From contig JAUJOK010000018.1 in assembly GCA_030447685.1 (NCBI GenBank), forward strand, positions 1-64,000: 64,000 bases of DNA, written 5' to 3'. This DNA is from Armatimonadaceae bacterium (lineage in GTDB: Bacteria; Armatimonadota; Armatimonadia; Armatimonadales; Armatimonadaceae). The translations under genes were made by a program, and so were the position numbers. This document shows, one piece after another, positions 50,457 through 58,792 of the stretch (the stretch's first letter is position 1; every line of letters begins with the position of its first letter). Under the pieces are notes generated by a model that worked only from the letters and a program-made list of their open reading frames with translations, did not search any database and was not told the origin of the DNA.

Positions 50457-51415
50457 ATGAAGGCTCGTCGTAGCGACGACGCTAAACTGCTGCGGCGCGA
50501 TTTTCTTCGCGCCATCGGGGGGGAACCGCCTTACTGACCCTGGGCGGACTTTTGAACGGGTGCGACAGTGGTCGGATTGGCTCGGTAACGCCCGATCCGG
50601 GGCCGGGGCCGACGCCAGGGCCGGGGCCGACGCCGGGGCAGACGCGGGTTCTGGTGGCCCCGAATTCGCTGCCGGTGGGCCAGGACAATGGCCAGACGGT
50701 GGCGCAGGTGGCGACGCTGGAAAACGTGAACGGACGCAACTATCACGTATTCGCTGTGGAGGACGCCGAGTTTCTGCCGCAGCGCATCGTTCAGACTATC
50801 GCCTGGCAGAACGACCCGAACCAGTTCGCGCGCACTATTTTTGACAGCCAGAGCCGCCCCGCGCAGGTAGTACATGGCCCGACCGGCCACTTCGCGACGC
50901 TGGGATGGAACCTGGATAACTCGGTGGTAACGGTCCGTGCGTACGATCCCCAATCGAGGGTGCTTGGCGGCGCGCGGGTTCGCCGCCAGGGTGACAGCTA
51001 TTTTATCGAGCCGCTTGAGGGTGGCGACGTTCTGAGGTCGGGCGTTCGGGCCGCCAGCGTGGCGGCGGCGTCGGTATCGGTGGACGAGGTCACGCGCTTC
51101 GTGGCAAAGGAGTTCGGGGTGAACGTGCTCACACGCCTGCTGGCGCTCACGAATCCCTACATTCTGCTGCTGGGAGCGCTGGTGCTCCTGCTGAGCAATG
51201 CGTCCACGGGGGCGCTGCTGTCTCCCAACGCGCCTGCCATCGCGACGCTCCTGGTCACGTTCCTGATCCTGGCGCTTTCCTTCGGTGGCGATTTTGGCAC
51301 CGCGCGCGAACGGCTCAGCGGGGGCAGCGCCCTTGCCGCCGCTCTCACCGCAGCCGTCAATCTGTATATCGCTCACCGCTTCGATCCGGCGACGGGCTTT
51401 TATATGACTACATAG
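50457..51415 (+). pseudogene. Tat-type lipoprotein, frame broken at a G7 run
   Basis: From the ATG at 50457 (AGGAGG ribosome-binding site) the protein starts MKARRSDDAKLLRRDFLRAI, a twin-arginine signal. At seven G's (50517-50523) the frame is lost; with eight G's it would continue as TALLTLGGLLNGC, giving a hydrophobic core and a lipobox. The mature part has a PGPGPTPGPGPTPG linker, a beta-rich domain and two membrane helices near the C-terminus (NPYILLLGALVLLLSN and IATLLVTFLILALSF). As written it is broken by one missing base; a slippage-prone tract or a consensus error are both possible. Family unknown. Confidence 0.75.
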
Positions 51416-51431
51416 AGGCCCCAATTCATCG

Positions 51432-51457
51432 GCAGGGCGGGAGAATTCCCGCCCTGC
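51432..51457. terminator. hairpin between convergent genes
   Basis: GCAGGGCGGGA (51432-51442) and TCCCGCCCTGC (51447-51457), perfect 11-bp stem, 4-base loop. No good T-run, so perhaps a weak bidirectional terminator for the lipoprotein and the small minus-strand gene. Confidence 0.55.
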
Positions 51458-51772
51458 TTACAGCGTGGTGAGGTTTCCCGCATCATTTCCTGCCTGCGTG
51501 CGGCCCGTGCGGGCGGAGTCCCGCGCACGCTCCATAACTCCTCCACCATCGATACGCCGCTCGTTCAGGAAAATACCAGACAGCGCCGACTGGTGGTCAT
51601 AGAAGTTATGCATTGCGCCATGCTCGCGTCCCATCGTGTCGGCGCGCTCGGGCACAATGTCGCAGACCGCTCCCGGCACGATCCCCCGCTCCGGGTCGTG
51701 CATCCCCGGCAAATTCGACTTGCCAGCAGGGTTCCCTGCCCCGCCGGACATTTCTTTCCCGACGCTTGACAT
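51458..51772 (-). CDS. uncharacterised 104-residue protein
   Basis: Frame from the ATG at 51772 (GGAG just upstream) to the stop adjoining a terminator-like hairpin. The C-terminal half (HNFYDHQSALSGIFLNE, then RRIDGGGVMERARDSARTG) is protein-like and the codon use plausible. Its start lies on the -35 box of the Nudix regulator promoter, so the two would be expressed divergently. No family recognised; it could be spurious. Confidence 0.45.
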   Translation of the reverse strand: MSSVGKEMSGGAGNPAGKSNLPGMHDPERGIVPGAVCDIVPERADTMGREHGAMHNFYDHQSALSGIFLNERRIDGGGVMERARDSARTGRTQAGNDAGNLTTL

Positions 51773-51795
51773 CTCCGGCAGGCATCGAGTAGTAT
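51766..51795 (+). promoter_or_regulatory. promoter of the Nudix regulator gene, leaderless
   Basis: TTGACA (51766-51771), 18-bp spacer, TAGTAT (51790-51795). The predicted +1 (51802-51803) coincides with the ATG at 51803. Confidence 0.7.
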
Positions 51796-51802
51796 GTGTG
51801 TA

Positions 51803-52540
51803 ATGGACACTAACTTGACAGGTGGAGCGGGAACGTACGACGTGTCGGCGTTCGACCGGCCTTCGGTAGCGGTGGACGTTGCAGCGATAACGGCGCGCGG
51901 CGACCGGCTGCATATACTGCTCGTGCGGCGCGGCGTCTGGCCGTTCGAGGGACGCTGGGCGCTGCCGGGCGGCTTCGTTAAAATGGACGAAGACCTCGAT
52001 ACCGCCGCGCACCGCGAGTTGTGCGAGGAGACCGGGGTCGCCGGGGCGTCGTATCTGGAGCAGTTGTACACGTTCGGCGCGCCCAACCGCGACCCGCGCA
52101 CCCGTGTTATCTCGGTCGCCTACTACGCGCTGCTGCCGGGGCCGGACAGCGCGCTGCGCCGCGAAGGCCGCGCGATGGTCGCCTGCGAGCCGGAGGCCGG
52201 AACGGACGCCGCCGAGGCGCGCTGGTGGCCGGTGGATTCGCTTCCCCCGCTCGCCTTTGACCACAACGCCATTGTCGCCACCGCCCTATCCCGCCTGCGC
52301 GCCAAGCTGGGCTATACGTCGGTCGCCTATGCCCTGCTGCCCGAAGAGTTCACACTGACCGAGCTTCAGCGGGTGTACGAGGTGATTCTGGCCCAGGAAC
52401 TGGACAAGCGAAATTTTCGCAAGAAGATGCTGGCGGCGGGTATTCTCGATACCGTCCCCCGCCAGAAGCGCGAAGGGGCGCACCGTCCGGCGCAGCTTTA
52501 CCGCTTTACCAAACGCGAAGCCGTTTTTCTGGACGACTGA
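51803..52540 (+). CDS. NrtR-type Nudix domain transcription regulator
   Basis: A 245-residue protein: N-terminal Nudix hydrolase fold (about 20-160), C-terminal winged helix (about 165-240). The Nudix box is complete (GGFVKMDEDL, then RELCEETGV), so it may still hydrolyse ADP-ribose or only bind it. The winged part has the family's LPEEFTLTELQRVYEVIL and GAHRPAQLYRF. NrtR regulators control NAD+ synthesis and salvage and respond to ADP-ribose. Here the gene heads a same-strand cluster with ADP-ribosylglycohydrolases and nicotinamidase, matching this role. The ATG sits at the predicted transcription start, with no Shine-Dalgarno. An alternative ATG at 51794 lies within the -10 box. Confidence 0.88.
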   Translation: MDTNLTGGAGTYDVSAFDRPSVAVDVAAITARGDRLHILLVRRGVWPFEGRWALPGGFVKMDEDLDTAAHRELCEETGVAGASYLEQLYTFGAPNRDPRTRVISVAYYALLPGPDSALRREGRAMVACEPEAGTDAAEARWWPVDSLPPLAFDHNAIVATALSRLRAKLGYTSVAYALLPEEFTLTELQRVYEVILAQELDKRNFRKKMLAAGILDTVPRQKREGAHRPAQLYRFTKREAVFLDD

Positions 52541-52547
52541 TAAAAAG

Positions 52548-53399
52548 ATGCTTCTGGAACTGGCTGTCGGGGACGCTTACGGCGCGGGCTTCGAGTATGC
52601 GGGACGTGATCTTATCGAGGCGCGCAACGACCTTTCGTGGTACGTGAAGCATCCCCGGCACGAGACGCCGCCGGGGTTCTACACGGACGACACCCAGATG
52701 AGCCTCGCTATCGCCGAGGCGCTGGTGTCGGGCGAGCCGTGGACGCCGCAAAGGCTCGCGGATCGGTTCGTGGAGGTCTTCCGGCGCGACCCGCGCACCG
52801 GCTACGCCAGCCGGTTCTACGACTTCCTGCGGCGTATGGAGAACGGAGCGCAGTTTCTGGCCGAGATCGTCCCCAGAAGCGACAAAAGCGGCGCGGCGAT
52901 GCGCGCGGCTCCGCTCGGCGTGCTGGCGTCCGTCTCCGAAGTGAGGCATAAGTGCCGCATCCAGGCGGCGATAACGCACGACACGCCGGATGGCATCAAC
53001 GCCGCCGTCGCCGCCGCGCTGATGACCCACTATTTTCTGTACGACTGCGGCCCCAAGCGCGGCCTGCCCGACTTTCTGGAGACACACGTCCCCGGCTATG
53101 GGTGGAGCGAGCCGTGGCAGGGCAAGGTAAAAAGCAAGGGCTGGATGAGTGTCCGCGCCGCCGTCACCGCCGTCACCGCGCACGACCGGATGAGCGACCT
53201 GCTCCGCGCCTGCATCGCCTTCACGGGCGATGTGGATACCGTAGCGACCATCGCCCTTGCCGCCGGTTCGTGCAGCCCGGAGATTGAGCCGGACCTGCCC
53301 CCATCGCTTATTGACGGTCTGGAAAACGGCGCGTTCGGCAGAGACTATCTGATTGCTCTGGATGAAGAACTATTGGAGATTGCGACAAAATGCACCTGA
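52548..53399 (+). CDS. ADP-ribosylglycohydrolase family protein
   Basis: A 283-residue protein with the ADP-ribosylglycohydrolase (DraG/ARH) landmarks: LAVGDAYGAGFEY, the metal-binding YTDDTQMSL, SGAAMRAAPLG and, near the end, FTGDVDTVATIALAAG in place of the common GGDTDT. It should remove ADP-ribose from a protein or nucleic-acid substrate, or hydrolyse a related metabolite, in the cytosol. It begins 7 bases after the Nudix regulator stop, and its stop overlaps the next gene by 10 bases, so the set is an operon. A second, frameshifted member of the family lies 1 kb downstream. Confidence 0.92.
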   Translation: MLLELAVGDAYGAGFEYAGRDLIEARNDLSWYVKHPRHETPPGFYTDDTQMSLAIAEALVSGEPWTPQRLADRFVEVFRRDPRTGYASRFYDFLRRMENGAQFLAEIVPRSDKSGAAMRAAPLGVLASVSEVRHKCRIQAAITHDTPDGINAAVAAALMTHYFLYDCGPKRGLPDFLETHVPGYGWSEPWQGKVKSKGWMSVRAAVTAVTAHDRMSDLLRACIAFTGDVDTVATIALAAGSCSPEIEPDLPPSLIDGLENGAFGRDYLIALDEELLEIATKCT

Positions 53400-54046
53400 T
53401 AACCGAGCCATATCTGGTTCAAAAGTCCCGCTGGCCCTGTAGTGGAAAGCACATTCTGGCGCAATACGATGACGAAAGCATCATCGTGTATCAAGCCTAC
53501 TGTCGGTCAATCGGCCAGTTCGCCGCGACAAACGGTTACTTCGGAAGTGGGTTCAGCTTGAATCGGATGAGCTGGATCAAGCCGAATTTCCTCTGGATGA
53601 TGTTCCGATGTGGCTGGGCATCAAAGGATAACCAGCAAAGCGTCCTGGCGATACGACTGAAGCGAGCGGCGTTTGACACCATTCTCGAACAGGCCGTCCA
53701 TTCCAGCTACGTGATGGAAGTCTATGGCAGCCAGGAAAACTGGAAAAGTGCGCTTGCTCAATCTAATGTACGTCTTCAGTGGGACCCCGACCATACGCCA
53801 AGCGGTGAACCGGTGGAGCGTCGGGCGATTCAACTGGGCTTGCGCGGGACAACGCTGGCGCAATATGCACGTGACTGGATTCTCGGAATCGAGGACATAT
53901 CCGACTTTGTTCGAACCCAGCACAAGCATGTTGTGACGCGCGATTATAGCCAACTCGTGATTCCGCGCGAGGAGGTGTATCCAGTGAATGAGATTGTGGC
54001 GGCGAGGCTTGGAATGGTCGTATCTTCTCAGGAAGCAAAGGGTTGA
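53390..54046 (+). CDS. DUF4291 domain protein
   Basis: A 218-residue protein closely matching DUF4291 along its whole length: IVYQAYCRSIGQFAATNG, FSLNRMSWIKPNFLWMM, VRLQWDPDHTPSGEPVE, RRAIQLGLRG, and PREEVYPVNE near the C-terminus. Function is unknown. Here it overlaps an ADP-ribosylglycohydrolase gene by 10 bases and precedes further ADP-ribose genes, suggesting a role in ADP-ribose or NAD+ chemistry. Base composition is slightly less GC-rich than the neighbours. Confidence 0.93.
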   Translation: MHLITEPYLVQKSRWPCSGKHILAQYDDESIIVYQAYCRSIGQFAATNGYFGSGFSLNRMSWIKPNFLWMMFRCGWASKDNQQSVLAIRLKRAAFDTILEQAVHSSYVMEVYGSQENWKSALAQSNVRLQWDPDHTPSGEPVERRAIQLGLRGTTLAQYARDWILGIEDISDFVRTQHKHVVTRDYSQLVIPREEVYPVNEIVAARLGMVVSSQEAKG

Positions 54047-54048
54047 CG

Positions 54049-54421
54049 ATGAACGAACCGGAAACCATTACGTTGTATCGCCCGGTCGGGCAGAAGGAGT
54101 GGGAGCTTATTCGCGACAGCGGGTGGCGCGCATTCCCACCACGCCTGCCGGAGCAGCCCATCTTTTACCCGGTGCTGAACGAGGAATACGCCACCCAAAT
54201 AGCGCGGGACTGGAACACCAAAGACCCCGATGTCCGGCCATGTCGGTTACGTCACCCAGTTTCGCGTCCGCGCCGACTTCGTGAGCCGGTACGAAGTAAA
54301 AACGGTGGGAGCCGCGCTTCATCAGGAATACTGGATTCCCGCTGGCGAATTGCCCGCGTTCAACGAGGCTATCGTCGGGCTGATAGAAGTCGTGGCCGAG
54401 TACCGCCCCGTGTCGGAGTAA
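54049..54421 (+). pseudogene. small ART-like protein (frame broken once)
   Basis: The first frame from ATG 54049 reads LYRPVGQKEWELIRDSGW, FPPRLPEQPIFYPVLNEE and ARDWNTKD; near 54225 it must switch to the frame continuing SGHVGYVTQFRVRADFVSRY, HQEYWIPAGELPAF and VGLIEVVAEY, ending at 54421. The total is about 124 residues. I recall similar small proteins labelled ADP-ribosylation/crystallin J1, and the start resembles ADP-ribosyltransferase folds, but no catalytic residues can be assigned. It starts 2 bases after DUF4291. One indel restores the frame, so error or recent inactivation are both possible. Confidence 0.7.
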
Positions 54422-54430
54422 TCACGTTCT

Positions 54431-55355
54431 ATGGAAACAAATGCAGACGCTCGGCTTGAGCGTGCCCGATGCTCGCTGGAAGGGCTGTCGGTCGGTGATG
54501 CGTTCGGCGAGCAGTTTTTTATCAACCTGAATATCGTTAATGGTCTTATCGAACAACGTGCGTGCGCTGCGGACGCCGCCGTGGCCTTTTACGGACGATA
54601 CACAGATGGCGTTGTCTGTCGTGTCTATTCTGCGGCAGTACGGCAGAATCCGAGCAGGACAGGCTGGCTCAGAGCTTCGCAACGCGCTACGATATTTCTC
54701 GCGGCTACGGCCCTGCGATGCACGGCCTGCTGCAAAACATCAGCCTCGGTGTTTCCTGGAACGTCGCGGCGCGGTGGCTGTTCAACGGTCAGGGGTCGTT
54801 CGGCAACGGTTCGGCAATGCGCGTCGCTCCTATTGGTGCGTATTTCGCGGACGATCTGGATGCCGTTGTCGAACAGGCTCACCTTTCCTCGGAAGTGACC
54901 CACGGCCATCCTGAAGCGAGCGCGGGAGCGATTGCCGTCGCCGTTGCTGCGGCGCGGGTGTGCAGGCTGCGCGGCTCCGCACCTCCGACACGCAAGAGTT
55001 CCTGGAGAACATCCTGCCCCTGGTTCCAGATAGCGAAGTGCGGGAACGGATTCGGCACGCCCGGAATCTGGACACGAGCGCATCGGTGCGCCTGGCGGTG
55101 GCGGCACTGGGAAACGGCACCGGCGTTTCCGCGCAGGATACGGTTCCCTTTCGCGCTCTGGTGCGCCGGGGAGTGCCTGGATAATTTGAGGAGGCGATGT
55201 GGCTGACGGTAAGCGGGCTTGGCGACCGCGACACCACCTGCGCTATCGTCGGCGGCATCGTGTCGATGTTCACCGGCGCTGAAGGCATACCCTCCGAATG
55301 GAGGGAGGCGCGCGAACCCCTTCCTGACTGGCCTTTTGAGGAGACAGAACCATGA
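54431..55355 (+). pseudogene. second ADP-ribosylglycohydrolase, multiply frameshifted
   Basis: Pieces in alternating frames assemble, in order, into a whole family member: RCSLEGLSVGDAFGEQFF; PPWPFTDDTQMALSVVSILR; YDISRGYGPAMHGLL with GSFGNGSAMRVAPIGAYF and VEQAHLSSEVTHGHPEAS; EFLENILPLVPDSEVRER; FALWCAGECLDN; and LTVSGLGDRDTTCAIVGGI. Five frame changes are needed. The final frame ends by overlapping the nicotinamidase start (ATGA), so it was once translationally coupled to that gene. It differs from the intact copy at 52548 (standard GDRDTT motif instead of GDVDTV), so it is a distinct paralogue and not a duplicate. Confidence 0.85.
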
Positions 55356-55917
55356 CCGTAGAACCGACCGACGCTCTGCTAATCGTGGATGTACAGAATA
55401 CCTTCTGCCCCGCCGGGACGCTGCCCGTTCCCGATGGCGACGCCGTGGTGGAGCCGCTTAACCAGATAATGGCGCTGTTTGCCGGGCGCGTGTATGCGAC
55501 CCAGGACTGGCACCCCGACAACCACTGCTCGTTCGGTGCGCAGGGCGGCCCGTGGCCCCCGCACGCCGTCCAGAACACGCCCGACGCCGAACTGCACCCC
55601 GGCCTGAACCGCAGCGGCATCACCGAGGTGGTGCAGAAAGGGACGCTGTCCGAGCGAGACGCCTACTCCGGCTTCGAGGGAACGGATTTAGCCGGTAAAC
55701 TGCGCGCGGCAGGCATCACCCGCGTTTTCGTCGGCGGGCTGGCGACGGATTACTGCGTGAAGGCGACGGCCCTTGATGCCCGCGCGGCGGGACTGAAGGC
55801 GGTAGTCCTTGCGGATGCCTGCCGCGCCGTGGACGTAACGCCCGGCGACGGCGAACGTGCACTGATGCAGTGCAGGCAGCCGGGGCTACGATAGTATCCA
55901 CAAATGATCTGCTGTGA
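55352..55917 (+). CDS. pncA: nicotinamidase, 3' end frameshifted
   Basis: A cysteine hydrolase of the PncA type that converts nicotinamide to nicotinate for NAD+ salvage. Seen: catalytic D in LIVDVQNTFCP, metal ligands in YATQDWHPDNHCSFG, lysine in VVQKGT, and the nucleophile in VFVGGLATDYCVKATALDA. The frame as written stops early at 55894, but one missing base near 55870 would restore QAAGATIVSTNDLL and end at 55917, the normal family end. All catalytic residues lie before the break, so the product may work. Last gene of the NAD+/ADP-ribose cluster. Confidence 0.88.
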
Positions 55918-55923
55918 GCGTTC

Positions 55924-56121
55924 TCAGCGGCGAAATCGTTCTATCCAGTACAGTACGCAGCAGGCCAGAATCGCCAGGCCGCATAGCAGAAAAAAGACTG
56001 CCAGAAGCCTGGCTTCCGTCCCGGCTATTTCGACGAAGAAATTGCCGCCACGGGTCCTGCTGACATAGGAACCGGAAATAAGGCTCTTGATGCTGCCTAC
56101 AATCATCATAAACGCCACCAT
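55924..56121 (-). CDS. small membrane protein, 65 residues
   Basis: Two hydrophobic segments: MVAFMMIVGSIKSLISG at the N-terminus and LLAVFFLLCGLAILACCVLY at the C-terminus, ending WIERFRR on the cytosolic side. The first ATG of the frame is used; there is no clear ribosome-binding site. Convergent with nicotinamidase. No family recognised. Confidence 0.5.
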   Translation of the reverse strand: MVAFMMIVGSIKSLISGSYVSRTRGGNFFVEIAGTEARLLAVFFLLCGLAILACCVLYWIERFRR

Positions 56122-56215
56122 GAAGACAAGGTATCTCCGAACCCGATCCGTATCTCATGCCTGCTCTCCCATAAAATCAGCCTTTTTCCAGGACTGTTTT
56201 CTACCACGTTTCCTG

Positions 56216-56383
56216 ATGTATGCAGTTGAGTGCGACGGCGACACAGACCATTTGCCAGAAACGAGATTCCGCTATACCATGAGGTTTGGCCTGCCGCAGT
56301 GGGTATCCGGGCTGGGCGAACAGGGCTGGCAATTCGCGCTGAGGCGCACAGAAAGAAAGCGGGAACGGCATGAAGGGTATTGA
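56216..56383 (+). CDS. possible 55-residue DUF4177-like protein
   Basis: MYAVECDGDTDHLPETRFRY followed by LPQWVSGLGEQGWQFALRR resembles the short DUF4177 pattern (a W or Y strand, then LNELGxxGWELV). It overlaps the start of the redoxin gene by 14 bases. Too short to be sure. Confidence 0.35.
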   Translation: MYAVECDGDTDHLPETRFRYTMRFGLPQWVSGLGEQGWQFALRRTERKRERHEGY

Positions 56384-58256
56384 TAGGCGCGTTAAAGGCG
56401 GCTGGGCGGCGGCGAGCGCATTGCTGATTACGGCGGCGCTGGGGGCGGCTGTATCGCCCGCGCCGCGCGCCGAGGAACCGGCGGCGGCGTCCAGGGCAGC
56501 AGCAGCCATTCGCTGGACGGATGTTCAGGGGCGCGTTTATGGGGCGGACGATCTGGCGAAGGCGAAAGCGACGGTCTTCTTCTTCTCATCCACGCAATGC
56601 CCGGTTTCCAATCGGTATACGCCGCGTATGATCGCGCTGGCCCGCGATTACACCAGGCGCGGCGTCCGCTTCGTTCTGGTCAATGCCAACGCCGAAGACA
56701 GCGCCGCCGCCGTTGCCCGCTACGCACATAATCGTAAAGATCCCCTTCCCCGCCGTTAAAGACGATAACACCGCGCTTGCCGACCGGCTGGGCGCGAACA
56801 TCACTCCCGAAGCGGTGATTGTGGATGCGGCGGGCACCGTTCGCTACCGGGGCCGCATCGACGATAACCGCGACGCGAAGATGGTGACGCGCCACGATGT
56901 GCGCGAGGCGCTGGACGCTTTGCTGGCGGGTAAACCCGTCGCCCGCACGCGCACGCTCTCCTTCGGCTGCACCATCTTCCGTGAAAAGCCCGCTCCCGTT
57001 TCCCCGGCAGCGGTGGCGACAAAGATTACCTATGCCCGCGATGTCGCGCCGATTTTGAACGCGAACTGCGTCTCCTGCCATCGCGCGGGCGATGTCGCGC
57101 CGTTCGCGCTGGAAAACTACCAGCAGGCGCGCACCTACGCCCAGCCGATCAAGGAGTACACCGCGCGCCGCCTGATGCCGCCCTGGAAGCCGGTTCCCGG
57201 CCACGGCGCTTTTCACGACGCCCGCCGCCTTTCCGACGCGCAGATTGCCACGCTCGCGCGCTGGGCGGACAGCGGCGCTGCGCAGGGCGATCCGAAGCAG
57301 ACACCCCGACCCCACGCTTCGCTGCCGCGCGAGGCTGGACGCTGGGAACGCCGGACAGGGTCCTTCAGCCTGCCCGCGCTTATCGTCTGGCCGCCGAGGG
57401 CAAGGACGTCTACCGCAACTTCGTTCTGCCCGCCGATTTCGAGGAAGACAAGTGGGTCGCAGCGTGGGACTTCAGGCCCAGCAACCGCGCTGTCGTCCAC
57501 CATATCATCGCCTATATCGACCCGACCGGCGAATCGGCGAAGCGGGACGGTCAGGAAGACGGCGAGCCGGGCTATTCCGTGTCGGGCGGCGGCGCGGGCA
57601 TCCGGAACGCGCAGTGGGGCGACGGCTGGGCGCCCGGCAGCACGCCGCGCCGTCTTCAGCCGGGGGTCGCCACCCGTATCCCCAAAGGCGCTAAACTCGT
57701 GCTCCAGGTTCACTACCACAAGACCGGCAAGGTGGAGGAGGACCGTTCGCAGGTCGCGCTGTATTTCGCCAAAGGCAAGGTAAGCGACCCACTTTATGTC
57801 GCGCCGGTCGGCAACGCCTCCTTTGAGCTTAAGCCGGGAGTCGCCTATCAGGAGGTGCGCGCGAGCCTGGTCACTCCGGCCAATGTTAAAGTGCATGCCG
57901 TCTTCCCGCACATGCACATGCTGGGTCGCGAGATGAAGGTAACGGCTACCCTGCCCGACGGTACGCAGGTTCCGATGATATGGATACGCGACTGGGACTT
58001 CGCCTGGCAAACGAACTATCACTATACGAAGCCGCAGTCCTTCCCCAAGGGAACGAAAGTGGATGTGGTAGCGGTCTACGACAATTCGGAGAAAAACCCC
58101 CGGCAGCCGTCCCACCCGCCCCAGACCGTCCGCTTCGGCGAGCAGACCACCGACGAGATGTGCTTCGCCTTTATCAGCTTCACAGTAGATAAAAGCGCGG
58201 CAAGTAGCAGCGGCACGGCGGCGTCTTTGCCTGCCGCACCGAAGGCGACGCTGTAG
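56370..58256 (+). pseudogene. redoxin / cytochrome c / copper type II monooxygenase fusion, two frame breaks
   Basis: Signal peptide (SALLITAALGAAVSPA), then a thioredoxin-fold redoxin with STQCPVSNRYTPRM, then a cytochrome c site ANCVSCHRAGD, then a copper type II ascorbate-dependent monooxygenase domain with histidine pairs HHIIAYIDPTG, VHYHKTGK and HMHMLGREM. In total about 628 residues. One extra base near 56730 and one missing base in a C-rich stretch near 57305 split it into three frames. The fused enzyme would work outside the cytoplasm, with the haem and redoxin parts possibly feeding electrons to the copper site. As the three frames are otherwise clean, a sequence error is as likely as true inactivation. 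Confidence 0.82.
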
Positions 58257-58325
58257 CGAAAAGGCACCTGTGCGAAGCCACTTCTCTTGCCGCCGTTTCC
58301 GGGGCGAAGGGGGACCGAGGGCAGC

Positions 58326-58727
58326 ATGAAAACCGCAACGCAGCTACAGCGAATCTGGCGCAGGGAGTGGTTCAAGCACAACCTGCGCTGGATGGTGCCG
58401 ATTTTGTTGCCCCTAACGGTCGTGCTGGGGTTTCTGTTCTGGTGGCTTGAGTTCTACCTGGACAACCCGCTTCCAGGTACCGGGGAACCGGAAAGACAAC
58501 AGAGCGTTGCTGTCGTTACGCGTTTTATGCCCGCATACACGAGTCGAGGCGGCAGGCCCTGGCTTCCCTTTCTGGTCGGGCTGCACATGGACGGCACCTC
58601 TACCCCGCTGATACCAACAGCAGCGCGCCTGCACAAAGGACAGACGGTTCGAGTGACATACCGTGTCAGCAGGACGGGCAGGCTGTTTGTGGAGCATATC
58701 GAACCTATAGAAGGCGAGCAAAAGTAG
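58326..58727 (+). CDS. small single-pass membrane protein
   Basis: A 133-residue protein. After a basic start (RIWRREWFKHNLRW) comes one membrane helix (VPILLPLTVVLGFLFWW), then an extracytoplasmic domain with VRVTYRVSRTGRLFVEH. Ribosome-binding site GAGGG before the ATG. No family recognised. It follows the redoxin fusion by 69 bases on the same strand and may be expressed with it. Confidence 0.72.
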   Translation: MKTATQLQRIWRREWFKHNLRWMVPILLPLTVVLGFLFWWLEFYLDNPLPGTGEPERQQSVAVVTRFMPAYTSRGGRPWLPFLVGLHMDGTSTPLIPTAARLHKGQTVRVTYRVSRTGRLFVEHIEPIEGEQK

Positions 58728-58792
58728 GCTTCCTGCATTTCCGGTGCGACACGCAGAGCAGCCCGCGCCCCTGCCGTTTGCGGCGGCGTGGC

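Noticed and set aside
50580-50650. Short GC-rich direct repeats (GGGGCCGACGCC type) suspected as a minisatellite
   Set aside because: They encode the Pro/Gly linker of the lipoprotein and number only two to three units.
51773-52264. Upstream extension of the small minus-strand gene at 51458-51772
   Set aside because: It is the antisense of the Nudix regulator; a good ATG with GGAG at 51772 is more plausible.
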